Source: an uncultured Candidatus Melainabacteria bacterium (GTDB taxonomy: Bacteria > Cyanobacteriota > Vampirovibrionia > Gastranaerophilales > Gastranaerophilaceae). From it: a DNA stretch of 64,000 nt. This document shows, piece by piece, positions 16,275 to 24,729 of the stretch; positions within the stretch are counted from its first letter, which is position 1, and each line of letters starts with the position of its first letter. The notes beneath the pieces are model-generated. The model saw nothing but the letters and a program-made list of their open reading frames with translations, was not told the origin of the DNA and made no database searches. The stretch spans positions 1 through 64,000 of the forward strand of contig CAKUTX010000002.1 of assembly GCA_934692485.1 (NCBI GenBank). Direction: 5' to 3'. The translations under genes were made by a program, and so were the position numbers.

Positions 16275-16827
16275 CTGGTTAAAAGAAAATCTAAATGAGA
16301 AAAGATATATACATACGCTTGGCACAGCTCAGTGTGCAAAAGAGTTGGCTGAAAAATTCAATCTAAACCCTGATAAAGCTTATCTCGCAGGCCTTTTACA
16401 CGATTGTGCAAAATGCTTTTCAAATGAAAAGTTGTTAGAAATTATTCATGAGCATTTGAATGTTGAAGAATGTGAAATGCTAAATTACAAAACGCTTCAC
16501 GCACCAGTGAGTGCATATATTGCAGAAAAAGAATTCAATATTAAAGATGAAGAAGTTTTGTCTGCTATTAGGTGGCATACGCTAGGAAAACTGGATATGA
16601 CAGATTTTGAGAAAATTGTTTTTATTTCTGACAAAATTGAGCCTAACACAAGAGATGAAGAATATTCCGCAAAAATTAGAGCACTGTTAGAAGAAGAAAA
16701 TGGCATAAATAAGGCTTTGCTAAAATGTTATAAGGAAACTATTAAAAGTTTAGTAAAGAGAGATTTGAAAATATGTCTTTTAACTATTGAAATATACAAT
16801 AAACTTCAAGATATAGTACAAAATTAG
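16252..16827 (+). CDS. yqeK: HD-domain hydrolase YqeK (symmetrical Ap4A hydrolase)
   Basis: 191 residues. The family cleaves diadenosine tetraphosphate to two ADP. HD-domain metal ligands are visible in HTLGTAQCAKELA (about 21), LAGLLHDCAKCF (about 44-55) and the later IRWHTLG. It is translationally coupled to nadD by a 23-base overlap. In many bacteria rsfS follows; here the next gene is the HerA-like protein. Confidence 0.92.
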   Translation: MDYTQILNWLKENLNEKRYIHTLGTAQCAKELAEKFNLNPDKAYLAGLLHDCAKCFSNEKLLEIIHEHLNVEECEMLNYKTLHAPVSAYIAEKEFNIKDEEVLSAIRWHTLGKLDMTDFEKIVFISDKIEPNTRDEEYSAKIRALLEEENGINKALLKCYKETIKSLVKRDLKICLLTIEIYNKLQDIVQN

Positions 16828-16865
16828 CATGTTCATGATAGAATTATTTCAAAGTGAGGAAGCCT

Positions 16866-19049
16866 ATGCAAGTATTGGAAATTAAGAATAATTTAGTAAA
16901 AATTGCTTATGATGTGAAAGATAATCTTGCTCTTTCGCAATTTGTTATAATTGAAGATGCGAATAATCCGTATGTTGCACAAGTAGTTAACGTAAAGGCA
17001 GATGCTACAACAAATTTTGCGATTGTTAAATTATTGTTTACTTTTAATGATGAAGGGATTTTGAAAAATTATAACGGAACAATTCCATCATTAAAATCAG
17101 TGCTTTCAATACTTCCTTCTAAAGAATTATTGGATATTATTCCCGTTGATGAACCGCTTGTTATGGGAGAACTTGCTCAACAAGACACAACTCTAAAAGT
17201 AGATAAAACGATATTGGACAACAATCTTTTGATTTGTTCAAATAATACGGAAAATACAAATATTTTTGTTTCAAATATTACGAAACAGTTAAAAGATAAA
17301 GTTGTAATTTTTGATACGGACGGTCAATTTCAAGCGGATGAGAAATTTGTTTTCGGTAGAGATTTTAAACTTCCTCTTAATTATGACACGCTAAATTTTG
17401 TATATGATAACGACCTTGAAGATGTTGATGCTACAAGTAAAGCGATTATTCAAGATATATTTATTGAGGTTCAAGAATACACTAAAACATTGCCAGAAGG
17501 TTATTTGCCGTTCGAAACGTTTTTAAACGTAGTTGACCAGCAGTACAAAGAAACTCAAATTACTCAATTGGTTTTGTTAAAGAATAAATTGTTAAAATAT
17601 CGAGATTTGAATGTTTTTGCTGAAAACCTTAAGGATTTTCTTAATTTGAGTATTGCAATTGACAAATCAGATAAGGTGGTTATTGACATTTCTAATATGC
17701 CTGACAAGTTGCAAAAGCTTATAATGACGTATGCTTATAAAGTTATGAATACTGTAAAATCAGATATTTATTCTTTCGTAAAAATAGAAAATGGAAATTC
17801 TGATAAGAAGCTTTTGAAAAATTTGATTTCAAGAACAAATGTTAATACAATCGTGATTTGTTCTCATGAGTATAAGTATATAAAAGAATTGAAAGAAAAT
17901 GCTCAGAACTTAGTATTGTTCGCGCCTTTAACTTTGCAACATGATTTTGCTAATTATAATTCATTCTTAAATAAATTAAATTCAGATGAATTTATAATTT
18001 ATGGCGCGCATACTCAGAATATTCCGTTTATTGTTGAGCTTGAAGATTTGGAAGATGAAGATGAAGTTGAGAATGTTGATGACGATTTGAACGATAATGA
18101 TATAGCCGAACAGGGTCAAATGGGTCAAATAACAGAAGAAAATACGGTTGCTTCTTCGCTTAATGAAATAGAGGAAACTCCAATTATGGATGAAGCTGTA
18201 GAAATTGCAGAAACTCCAGCTCAAGAAGTTCCTGAAGTAGAGTATCCTGAAATTGATTTAGAAGATGTTCAGCCAGACAATGGTGAAGTAGAGCCATTGG
18301 ACGAATTGAGCATTGAAGAAAATGAGCCAGTGATAGAAGAAACAATTGATGAAGAACCTGAAATAATGGAGTCAGTTCAAGAGGTTGAAAATTCGACAAT
18401 TGAGAATTCAGAACTTGATGAAACAATTATGGAAGAACCTGTTTTGAACACTGATGTGGAAGAACCTTTTATTGAAGAAAATGTTCAAAATGATGATACA
18501 AAGATTTATAACATATTAGATGATAATGAAAATATAGAAATAGAAGAACCAGACATTGATTATTCTTTGGATGATTCAGATATTGAAGTTGATTATCAAG
18601 AGCCGCTAACGACTCAATATGATAATGATGCGATGATTGAACAGGCAGCCAAAGACGTTGATAAATTGATTTATGAAAAATTGCCGGAAGAAGATGTTAC
18701 TCTTGAGGACTTGTCAGACTTGCAATCAGATGAATTGACGGAAGATGATTTGAACTTGATTGGAGATTTGACGTATGAAAATAATTCTGAAATTTCAAAT
18801 TCTATTCAAGAGCAAGATATTAATGATGAAGAACAGCCACCTATCGTTCCAATTTATGAAGCGAATGATATAGAGGACTCTCCTCAACAATCTTTTGAAC
18901 CTGGGGATCATGTTTCAACTCCTAAGTTTGGAGAAGGTGTTGTTGAAAAAATGATTAAATATGGCAATAAAATGCTATGCTCTATTGATTTTCCTCATAT
19001 CGGCAGAAGGTTGTTAGATCCTGCAATGACAGAAATAACAAAGCTTTAG
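16866..19049 (+). CDS. Degenerate HerA/VirB4-like protein with UvrD-type C-terminal Tudor domain
   Basis: 727 residues. The N-terminal 80 residues resemble a HAS-barrel (VLEIKNNLVKIAYD, FVIIEDANNPYVAQVVNV). A P-loop-type core follows from about 100. The strand before the loop is kept (NLLICS), but the Walker A site reads NNTENTN in place of GxTGSGKS. The Walker B-like VVIFDTDGQF remains. Hydrolysis is therefore doubtful. Residues about 415-670 are an acidic, Glu/Asp-rich disordered region. The last 50 (FEPGDHVSTPKFGEGVVEKM...) match the Tudor-like RNA polymerase/DNA-binding tail of PcrA/UvrD helicases. Start at 16866 was chosen because GTGAGGA just upstream is the ribosome site; the GTG at 16854 lies inside it. 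Confidence 0.65.
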   Translation: MQVLEIKNNLVKIAYDVKDNLALSQFVIIEDANNPYVAQVVNVKADATTNFAIVKLLFTFNDEGILKNYNGTIPSLKSVLSILPSKELLDIIPVDEPLVMGELAQQDTTLKVDKTILDNNLLICSNNTENTNIFVSNITKQLKDKVVIFDTDGQFQADEKFVFGRDFKLPLNYDTLNFVYDNDLEDVDATSKAIIQDIFIEVQEYTKTLPEGYLPFETFLNVVDQQYKETQITQLVLLKNKLLKYRDLNVFAENLKDFLNLSIAIDKSDKVVIDISNMPDKLQKLIMTYAYKVMNTVKSDIYSFVKIENGNSDKKLLKNLISRTNVNTIVICSHEYKYIKELKENAQNLVLFAPLTLQHDFANYNSFLNKLNSDEFIIYGAHTQNIPFIVELEDLEDEDEVENVDDDLNDNDIAEQGQMGQITEENTVASSLNEIEETPIMDEAVEIAETPAQEVPEVEYPEIDLEDVQPDNGEVEPLDELSIEENEPVIEETIDEEPEIMESVQEVENSTIENSELDETIMEEPVLNTDVEEPFIEENVQNDDTKIYNILDDNENIEIEEPDIDYSLDDSDIEVDYQEPLTTQYDNDAMIEQAAKDVDKLIYEKLPEEDVTLEDLSDLQSDELTEDDLNLIGDLTYENNSEISNSIQEQDINDEEQPPIVPIYEANDIEDSPQQSFEPGDHVSTPKFGEGVVEKMIKYGNKMLCSIDFPHIGRRLLDPAMTEITKL

Positions 19050-19051
19050 TA

Positions 19052-19399
19052 TTATCTTAAATGCTTTGCGCCTTTCAGGTAAACAAATTTTGGGGTGAAA
19101 TTGTCGTCACAATTTAAGACGATTAGAGCACGTAAACATTTAGGTAAAGAGTTTGGGACATTTAGTTCATGAAAACACATCATTGCAACATCTTGCCATC
19201 CCAAATCAAGTCTTGCGAATTTTGCAGGGAACGCAGTATTAATATCTTCGGTTAATGTAAAAATAACATGGGAAATATTTTCAACTTTAATACTGTTTTG
19301 TGAAATCATTTCTTGTAATAACTCCAAAGTTGCCTCTTTTATTGCGGACTCTGAGTTATTGTCTACTGTAATCGCACCTCTTATGCCTTTTGTAAGCAT
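19052..19399 (-). CDS. aroH: Chorismate mutase, AroH class
   Basis: A 115-residue enzyme converting chorismate to prephenate for Phe and Tyr synthesis. The AroH fold signatures are present: GIRGAITV with the active-site Arg near residue 7, the SHVIFTLTEDINTAFPA segment, and CLRALIVLN with the second active-site Arg near residue 88. It is the last gene of the def-fmt-aroH run, 11 bases after fmt, and its stop is two bases from the convergent stop of the HerA-like gene. Confidence 0.92.
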   Translation of the reverse strand: MLTKGIRGAITVDNNSESAIKEATLELLQEMISQNSIKVENISHVIFTLTEDINTAFPAKFARLDLGWQDVAMMCFHELNVPNSLPKCLRALIVLNCDDNFTPKFVYLKGAKHLR

Positions 19400-19410
19400 A
19401 TTTAAACCCT

Positions 19411-20322
19411 CTATTTTTTTAATCCGTTAGCCCAATCTCTGGCGAACATTTCTCCTTTGCCTTCAGGTTTGACTTTTACAAGCAAAAGACAATCTTTGCC
19501 ACATCCGACTTCAATACCATCTTTGGAAATTTTAGTAAACTCTCCGCATTTGCCACTATTTTTTGTAACACGAGTTTCAAGAACTTTAACAATTTTGTTG
19601 TTGTGCACAAAATAAGCTGATGGAAATTTGTATATTCCTCGAACTAAATTATGAATTTGTTCAGCGGATTTTGTCCAGTCAATTAAAGTTTCTTCTTTAG
19701 TTAGTTTGTTTGCCATACAAACACCTGTATCACATTGCTTTTGCGGAGTAATAGATTTATCTAGCAAGCCGATAAGAGTTTTTTCTATTAATTCAGGCGA
19801 CTCATCACTAATTCTTTCAAACAAATCGACACAGGTCATGTCGTCGGGGATTTGAATTGTTTCTCTTAAACAAACATCTCCGCAATCAAGCCCGAGTTCA
19901 GTAATCATAGTGCAGATACCTGTTTCTTTATCTCCATTGATAATTGCACGTTGAATAGGGTTTGCTCCACGGTATTTAGGCAAAAGTGAAGCGTGCAGAT
20001 TAATTGTTTCGTATTTTGGAATATCCAAAACATCTTGTGATAAAATTTGTCCAAAGGCAAATGTCACAAAAAAATCTGGATTTAATTTTTTTAATTCTTC
20101 TTGGATTTCAGGTTCTTTTCTTATGGATTTTGGCTGAAACACAGGTAAATTATGTTCTAAAGCAAACTGTTTTATAACGGACATTGACATTTTATGTCCG
20201 CGTCCTGATGGTTTGTCTGGTTGTGTAACCACTGCCAAAACATTGATTTTGTCAGAATTGTATAAATATTCAAGAGATTTTAGAGCAATTGCTGGAGTTC
20301 CAAAGAAAACAATATTTATCAT
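19411..20322 (-). CDS. fmt: Methionyl-tRNA formyltransferase
   Basis: A 303-residue enzyme that formylates Met-tRNA-fMet from 10-formyl-tetrahydrofolate. Visible are FFGTPAIALKSLEYL at the N-terminus, the catalytic loop SLLPKYRGANPIQRAI with the Asn-His-Asp-type site nearby (NLHASLLP, then GLDCGDV), and a C-terminal OB-like domain from about 205. It overlaps the def stop by one base. Together with def and the initiator tRNA it completes the formyl-methionine cycle seen in this window. Confidence 0.95.
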   Translation of the reverse strand: MINIVFFGTPAIALKSLEYLYNSDKINVLAVVTQPDKPSGRGHKMSMSVIKQFALEHNLPVFQPKSIRKEPEIQEELKKLNPDFFVTFAFGQILSQDVLDIPKYETINLHASLLPKYRGANPIQRAIINGDKETGICTMITELGLDCGDVCLRETIQIPDDMTCVDLFERISDESPELIEKTLIGLLDKSITPQKQCDTGVCMANKLTKEETLIDWTKSAEQIHNLVRGIYKFPSAYFVHNNKIVKVLETRVTKNSGKCGEFTKISKDGIEVGCGKDCLLLVKVKPEGKGEMFARDWANGLKK

Positions 20323-20882
20323 TATTTTTTGAGCTCCTCATCAATTTCTGGTTCATCTATCAATAAATCAGGGTCTACTGGAGGTAGCTTATGGTTAGAT
20401 AAAATTTTGTCTGTTTCAAACCTGTTTACACAGTGGTCAATAAATAAAACACCGTCAAGATGGTCATTTTCATGTTGAATAGCTCTAGCCAAAAGTTCTC
20501 CATCTTTTGCTTCAAGAACAAAAGGTCTGCCATGTCTGTCAAGAGCTTTTACTGTAACATTTTTATATCGTTTTACATCGGTATAAGCTTCTGGAAAACT
20601 TATGCAACCTTCTTGAGCAACAATTGCTCCGGATTTTTTGATAATTTTAGGGTTAATAAACACAATTGGGTTTAAAGGTTCGTCATTTTTTGAAACATCA
20701 ATTACAAAAACTCTCAAATTAACACCAATTTGTGGGGCAGCTAGGCCTACACCGTTTTTTGTGTACATTGTTTCTAACAAGTCCTGAACAAGTTCTTGGA
20801 TTTTTTTAGAAACTTTATGAACCTCTTTAGATGGTTCTCTCAAACTTTTTTCACCATATTGCAAAACTCTTTTTACAGTCAT
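20322..20882 (-). CDS. def: Peptide deformylase
   Basis: A 186-residue metalloenzyme removing formyl from nascent peptides. The three motifs are GVGLAAPQIG (about 43-52), EGCISFPE (the Cys ligand; usually GCLS) and QHENDHLDGVLF (HExxH metal site). The ATG at 20882 is preceded by AGAGG at a proper distance; a TTG two codons earlier is less likely. The C-terminus carries a 25-residue acidic tail beyond the catalytic domain. Confidence 0.95.
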   Translation of the reverse strand: MTVKRVLQYGEKSLREPSKEVHKVSKKIQELVQDLLETMYTKNGVGLAAPQIGVNLRVFVIDVSKNDEPLNPIVFINPKIIKKSGAIVAQEGCISFPEAYTDVKRYKNVTVKALDRHGRPFVLEAKDGELLARAIQHENDHLDGVLFIDHCVNRFETDKILSNHKLPPVDPDLLIDEPEIDEELKK

Positions 20883-20952
20883 TCTCAAAACCTCTTTTAA
20901 ATTCTAAACTATCATTATTGTATAACAAATTTTTACGAATAACAATCATCAA

Positions 20953-21630
20953 TCATCTAACGTTCAAAAATTTGTGTACTTGTGGAATAAGTCTGACGTT
21001 TTCGTATTTTTTTAAAAATTTATCTAATACACTTGCGGCAAAATCAGAAGTTACTGACATTTTGTCCCCTTCAATCATTTCGGGTTGTAAAACAAGCTCA
21101 ATTCCATATTTATTACCTAATTCGCAACATTTTGAGATTTCTTCATCTGTAATTTTGTTGTTAAAGACAATTTTTGCAAATGTTTCTATACCCTTACAAG
21201 CTTCAAAAAATTTATCATGAAATATGTACGAATTTTTAATACCTGTTGCACTTTCAAGTTTTATGTCTGCAGAAACAATATCTACAAAGTGTTTTATTTC
21301 TAAAAATTTATCAGCTAAAGTTGCATTTGTTTCCAAATAAACTTTTTTGTTCAAAAGAGGAAGAAAATCTTTTAAAAATTCTGCTGACAAAAGCGGTTCT
21401 CCACCAGTCAAAGAAATAGAATGTATGTCATTAAATCGGTTAACTTTTTCTGCAAGCTCATTTGGGCAATATTCTTCAAAATTTTCATTTGGAGAAAATT
21501 CTGTATCGCAATAATTGCATTTTAAATTGCAGTTGCAAAATCTTATAAATAGCTGTTTATACCCGACGTATGGGCCTTCTCCCTGAATTGATGCAAATAT
21601 TTCTTTTATTTTAATTTTCTTATTATTCAT
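20953..21630 (-). CDS. queE: 7-carboxy-7-deazaguanine synthase
   Basis: A 225-residue radical SAM enzyme of the queuosine/preQ0 pathway. The N-terminus EIFASIQGEGPYVGYKQLFI is the family signature. The cluster cysteines are in RFCNCNLKCNYCDT, and SLTGGEPLL follows at about 72. It overlaps the upstream dnaJ-like gene by eight bases. No other queuosine gene is in the window. Confidence 0.93.
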   Translation of the reverse strand: MNNKKIKIKEIFASIQGEGPYVGYKQLFIRFCNCNLKCNYCDTEFSPNENFEEYCPNELAEKVNRFNDIHSISLTGGEPLLSAEFLKDFLPLLNKKVYLETNATLADKFLEIKHFVDIVSADIKLESATGIKNSYIFHDKFFEACKGIETFAKIVFNNKITDEEISKCCELGNKYGIELVLQPEMIEGDKMSVTSDFAASVLDKFLKKYENVRLIPQVHKFLNVR

Positions 21631-22615
21631 TTAGCAAATTCTCTCTGATACTTTGTGTGGATAACTTTTTGAGCTTTTCATAAAGCCTAATCTCATCATC
21701 CGACAAAGAACACGGAATTTCAATATGCACATTAATAATCATGTCACCAATTTTTCCATTTTGTTTAAGACCCTGCCCTGCAAGTCTGAATTTTTGGCCA
21801 GAATGCGTTTGGGGAGGAAGTTTAAGAGCTAAATTGCCGTCAAAGGATGGAATTGAAATTTTTCCGCCAAGAACAGCTTCAAATGGAGTTATTGGAATAG
21901 AATAAATAATGTTGTTCCCATCAAATGCTACTCTTGAATTTGGTTCTATTTTTATTTTTAGAAATAAATCACCATTTTTACCGCCGTTTTCACCATTGTT
22001 GCCTTCTCCGGTAATTCTTAGTTTAGTTCCATTTTTAACGTTTTTAGGGATTTTAACTGTGATTTTTTTATGAATATTTTCTTCTCCAGTTCCATTGCAA
22101 ACTGGACAAACTGCTCCATTGATAAATTTTCTGCCTTTACAATGCTGACATTCTGACGAGTGTAAAATATTTACAGATTTTTCTGTTCCATTGACGACTT
22201 CTTTCATAGTTAAAGATAATTCTTCAAAAATATCATTGCCTCGTTTTGCTTGTTTTTTTGTTTTTTTAGGCTTTGCGAATTCTTCAAATATGTCATTAAT
22301 TTTTTTTGAAAAATCTTCTTTGGGCGATGTTTTTTCGTGCTCATTTGTTTGAGTTTGTTTTTTGTATTCTTTTTGAGCGTTTTGAGTAGAGGAATACTTT
22401 GGTGCGGATTTAAAAAATCCGTTTATTGTATCATATTGCAATTTCTTTTTGTCATCTGAAAGAGTTTCATACGCTTCAGTTATATCTTTAAACATAGTTC
22501 CCCCATTAGGGTTAATGTCAGGATGAAATTTTCGCGCAAGACGTCTGTATGCAGCTTTTATCTCAGCTGCAGTGCTGTCAGGTGTAACTCCAAGAATAGA
22601 ATAATAGTTTTTCAT
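21623..22615 (-). CDS. DnaJ-type co-chaperone with shortened zinc finger
   Basis: 330 residues. The J domain (1-62) has the HPD tripeptide in RKFHPDINP, needed to stimulate DnaK. A Lys-rich linker replaces the Gly/Phe region. Residues about 155-178 hold only two CxxCxG motifs (CQHCKG, CPVCNG), one zinc site instead of the usual four motifs. The C-terminal substrate domains follow (VAFDGNNIIYSIPITPFEAV, then LPPQTHSGQKFRLAGQGL). It sits between full DnaJ and the zinc-free CbpA in architecture. It overlaps queE and lies 21 bases after the purD-like gene. Confidence 0.85.
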   Translation of the reverse strand: MKNYYSILGVTPDSTAAEIKAAYRRLARKFHPDINPNGGTMFKDITEAYETLSDDKKKLQYDTINGFFKSAPKYSSTQNAQKEYKKQTQTNEHEKTSPKEDFSKKINDIFEEFAKPKKTKKQAKRGNDIFEELSLTMKEVVNGTEKSVNILHSSECQHCKGRKFINGAVCPVCNGTGEENIHKKITVKIPKNVKNGTKLRITGEGNNGENGGKNGDLFLKIKIEPNSRVAFDGNNIIYSIPITPFEAVLGGKISIPSFDGNLALKLPPQTHSGQKFRLAGQGLKQNGKIGDMIINVHIEIPCSLSDDEIRLYEKLKKLSTQSIRENLLNE

Positions 22616-22636
22616 ATATTCATATATAATGAAGTT

Positions 22637-23881
22637 CTAAAATTTTTCAACCTTCTCGCAAATATCAGTTCGGCATTTTTTGCCTTCAAATGTTATAAGT
22701 TCAACATCTTCATACAAGTGTTTTCTTGCTCTGGAGAGGGTTTTAGCAGTATTTGTAAGTACCAAAGTTTTTCCTTCAATTGTTTCATATTCCAAATATT
22801 GGTTTTTAATTGCTCCGTAATGAGTAATATCAGAATCAACAATTTCAATTCCTTTGATTATTTCTCCTTTTTTTCTGGCAGAAATTACGCAAGACACAGA
22901 TGCATCGTCAGAAACATCTATCTGCTCATAATCATCAGCAAAAGAGCCGACAGCGCATGCTTCAAACAATGTTAATAAGTTTTCATTTACGAGGTTTAAG
23001 ACTGCATCTGAGTCGTGGTCTGACAAAAATGGTTTGAAATCTAATGTTACAAACTGGTTATCACCTGTTAAAACACAATCAATTCCTAAAATCCCCAAAT
23101 ATGGAGTTTCTTTCCGTTGTAATGAGTCTAAAACCCTTTCAACAACGTTATTCATAACCGAGTTTTCAATATCTTTTGATACTTTATAATCAGGAGTGTA
23201 TGCTCCTATTCCGGATGTTAAAATTCCTCCATCACCGTTTTCCATAAATTTGTAATTTGCAACTGTTGCGAGATGTAATGCGCTATATCCGTCAGTAACT
23301 ACATATACAGTAAATTCATGCCCGTAAACATAATCTTCTAAAACAATTTTGCCTTCACCTTTAGCAAATAAATCTTCTACAAATGTTTTAGATGATGCAA
23401 AAGTAGAACACACAAGCCTATCTGCCGTATTTGAATTTTCGTCTGCTCGAATTACTTGAGGCATAGGTGCTGTTTTTAAATAATCTATAGCCAAAGGCAT
23501 TTTATCAAAAATCCCAAATCTTGGTGTTGGAATACGTAATTTGTATAAAAATCTTTTTCCGGCAGAGCGGCTGAGTGTAAATTGTGCACTTTGAGCTGTC
23601 GGCGCAAATATCAATTGATTGTTAGCCTGAAAAAGTCCTGCAATGTCGTTTTTTATTGCTGTTTCAGATGACACAATGGTCAAATCAATTGCATTTTCTA
23701 ACACGTACTCAAGAATTTCTTGAATTTTGTCTTCTCGAATATCAATGCATTCTGCTAATTCTGATATAGCTTTATTCCCCGGCAATACAAATACATCGCA
23801 GCCGTAATTTTTAAACTTTTTCACCAGTGCATATTCTTTTGCTGATGATCCAACTATTAAAATCTTTTTCTTTTTATCCAT
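22637..23881 (-). CDS. purD: Divergent phosphoribosylamine-glycine ligase-like ATP-grasp protein
   Basis: A 414-residue ATP-grasp protein with overall PurD order. N-terminal KKILIVGSSAKEYALVKKF, then APTAQSAQFTLSRSAGKRFL and IPTPRFGIF, the grasp segment VLEDYVYGHEFTVYVVTDG, and SGIGAYTPDY in place of GGMGAYSP. The central lysine/glycine-rich ATP loop (normally KADGLAAGKGV) reads VIRADENSNTADRL, so the Gly-rich loop and its Lys are lost. The catalytic state is uncertain; it could be a repurposed paralogue. TATAAT lies six bases before the ATG on the minus strand (23888-23893), suggesting a leaderless transcript. Confidence 0.7.
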   Translation of the reverse strand: MDKKKKILIVGSSAKEYALVKKFKNYGCDVFVLPGNKAISELAECIDIREDKIQEILEYVLENAIDLTIVSSETAIKNDIAGLFQANNQLIFAPTAQSAQFTLSRSAGKRFLYKLRIPTPRFGIFDKMPLAIDYLKTAPMPQVIRADENSNTADRLVCSTFASSKTFVEDLFAKGEGKIVLEDYVYGHEFTVYVVTDGYSALHLATVANYKFMENGDGGILTSGIGAYTPDYKVSKDIENSVMNNVVERVLDSLQRKETPYLGILGIDCVLTGDNQFVTLDFKPFLSDHDSDAVLNLVNENLLTLFEACAVGSFADDYEQIDVSDDASVSCVISARKKGEIIKGIEIVDSDITHYGAIKNQYLEYETIEGKTLVLTNTAKTLSRARKHLYEDVELITFEGKKCRTDICEKVEKF

Positions 23882-23971
23882 AGCAAAATTATACTACAAA
23901 ATTAATGAGTAAAAATTTTTCCTATAAAAAGTTGATTTTGTTAAGAATTATTAAAATTTTTGCAAAAATTG

Positions 23972-23980
23972 TGTTATAAT
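23972..23980 (+). promoter_or_regulatory. Extended -10 promoter of the 77-residue gene
   Basis: TGTTATAAT is an extended -10 element. The same TTGTGTTATAAT string occurs before coaD at 41989-41999. No strong -35 hexamer is needed with this type. Confidence 0.55.
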
Positions 23981-24031
23981 GATGACAAAAATGAAATTAC
24001 TATTAATTTCTAAATTGTAAGTGAGGTAGAA

Positions 24032-24265
24032 ATGGCAGGTATAGTAAACTTATTATCACAAATGTTTGTACCGCAAACAACGCAGGTTTCTGCGCCGGTA
24101 AGCAGAGTATCTTCAAATCCATATAGCAACAATCCGTTTGTAAATTACAACGGAAACAGTTTGAATGCATATGCAAAAAATGCTCCAGTCAGAGGCGGAT
24201 ATTTTGCGGGTTATTATAATGGCAAACAGAATATAGTTGGCCAAAGATTATTTATTGAAGTTTAA
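24032..24265 (+). CDS. Small hypothetical protein, Asn/Tyr/Gly-rich
   Basis: 77 residues, no signal peptide and no known domain. After MAGIVNLLSQMFVPQ the chain is rich in Ser, Asn, Tyr and Gly (NPYSNNPFVNYNGNSLNAYA, GGYFAGYYNG), as in disordered or surface-associated small proteins. It has its own extended -10 promoter and a GTGAGGT ribosome site, and stands alone between a divergent gene and ssb. Function unknown. Confidence 0.6.
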   Translation: MAGIVNLLSQMFVPQTTQVSAPVSRVSSNPYSNNPFVNYNGNSLNAYAKNAPVRGGYFAGYYNGKQNIVGQRLFIEV

Positions 24266-24391
24266 TATATTTTTCTGCTTTCTAATGCAGGTTTTTAATT
24301 CGTTACAAAAAGTAATACATTTTTGTTGTCAGGGGTGTGTTTGTTGTAAAATCATGGAAGTATTTTGTATGAACATGGAAAGAGGTTATAG

Positions 24392-24727
24392 ATGAATTCT
24401 ACTGTATTAGTTGGCAGAGTAGGACGTGATGCTGAAATCAGATATTTTGAATCAGGAAAAGTTAAGGCAAATTTTTCTATTGCAGTAAACAGATGGGATG
24501 CTAAAACAAAATCAGAAGTTGCAGACTGGTTTAACATAGATGTTTGGGATAAATTGGCTGAATTTGCAGGTGAATATGTTAAAAAAGGTGTTCAAGTTGT
24601 TGTTGACGGAAGAATTGCGGTAAACAAATGGACTGATAAAGCTTCTGGCAATGATAGAGAAAATTTTTATATTCTTGCAAATAGCATTAGATTGTTAGGT
24701 TCTAAGAGAGATATTCAAGAGATTTAG
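24392..24727 (+). CDS. ssb: Single-stranded DNA-binding protein, short form
   Basis: A 111-residue protein that is one OB fold: NSTVLVGRVGRDAEIRYFES, then FSIAVNRWD and WFNIDVWDKLAEFAGEYVKKG. It coats single-stranded DNA as a tetramer in replication and repair. The Gly/Gln-rich linker and the acidic DDDIPF-type tip found in most bacterial SSBs are absent; the chain ends GSKRDIQEI. Short tail-less SSBs are also known from cyanobacteria. It starts a run with the acid-sugar kinase and pdxA2; AGAGG precedes the ATG. Confidence 0.92.
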   Translation: MNSTVLVGRVGRDAEIRYFESGKVKANFSIAVNRWDAKTKSEVADWFNIDVWDKLAEFAGEYVKKGVQVVVDGRIAVNKWTDKASGNDRENFYILANSIRLLGSKRDIQEI

Positions 24728-24729
24728 TT

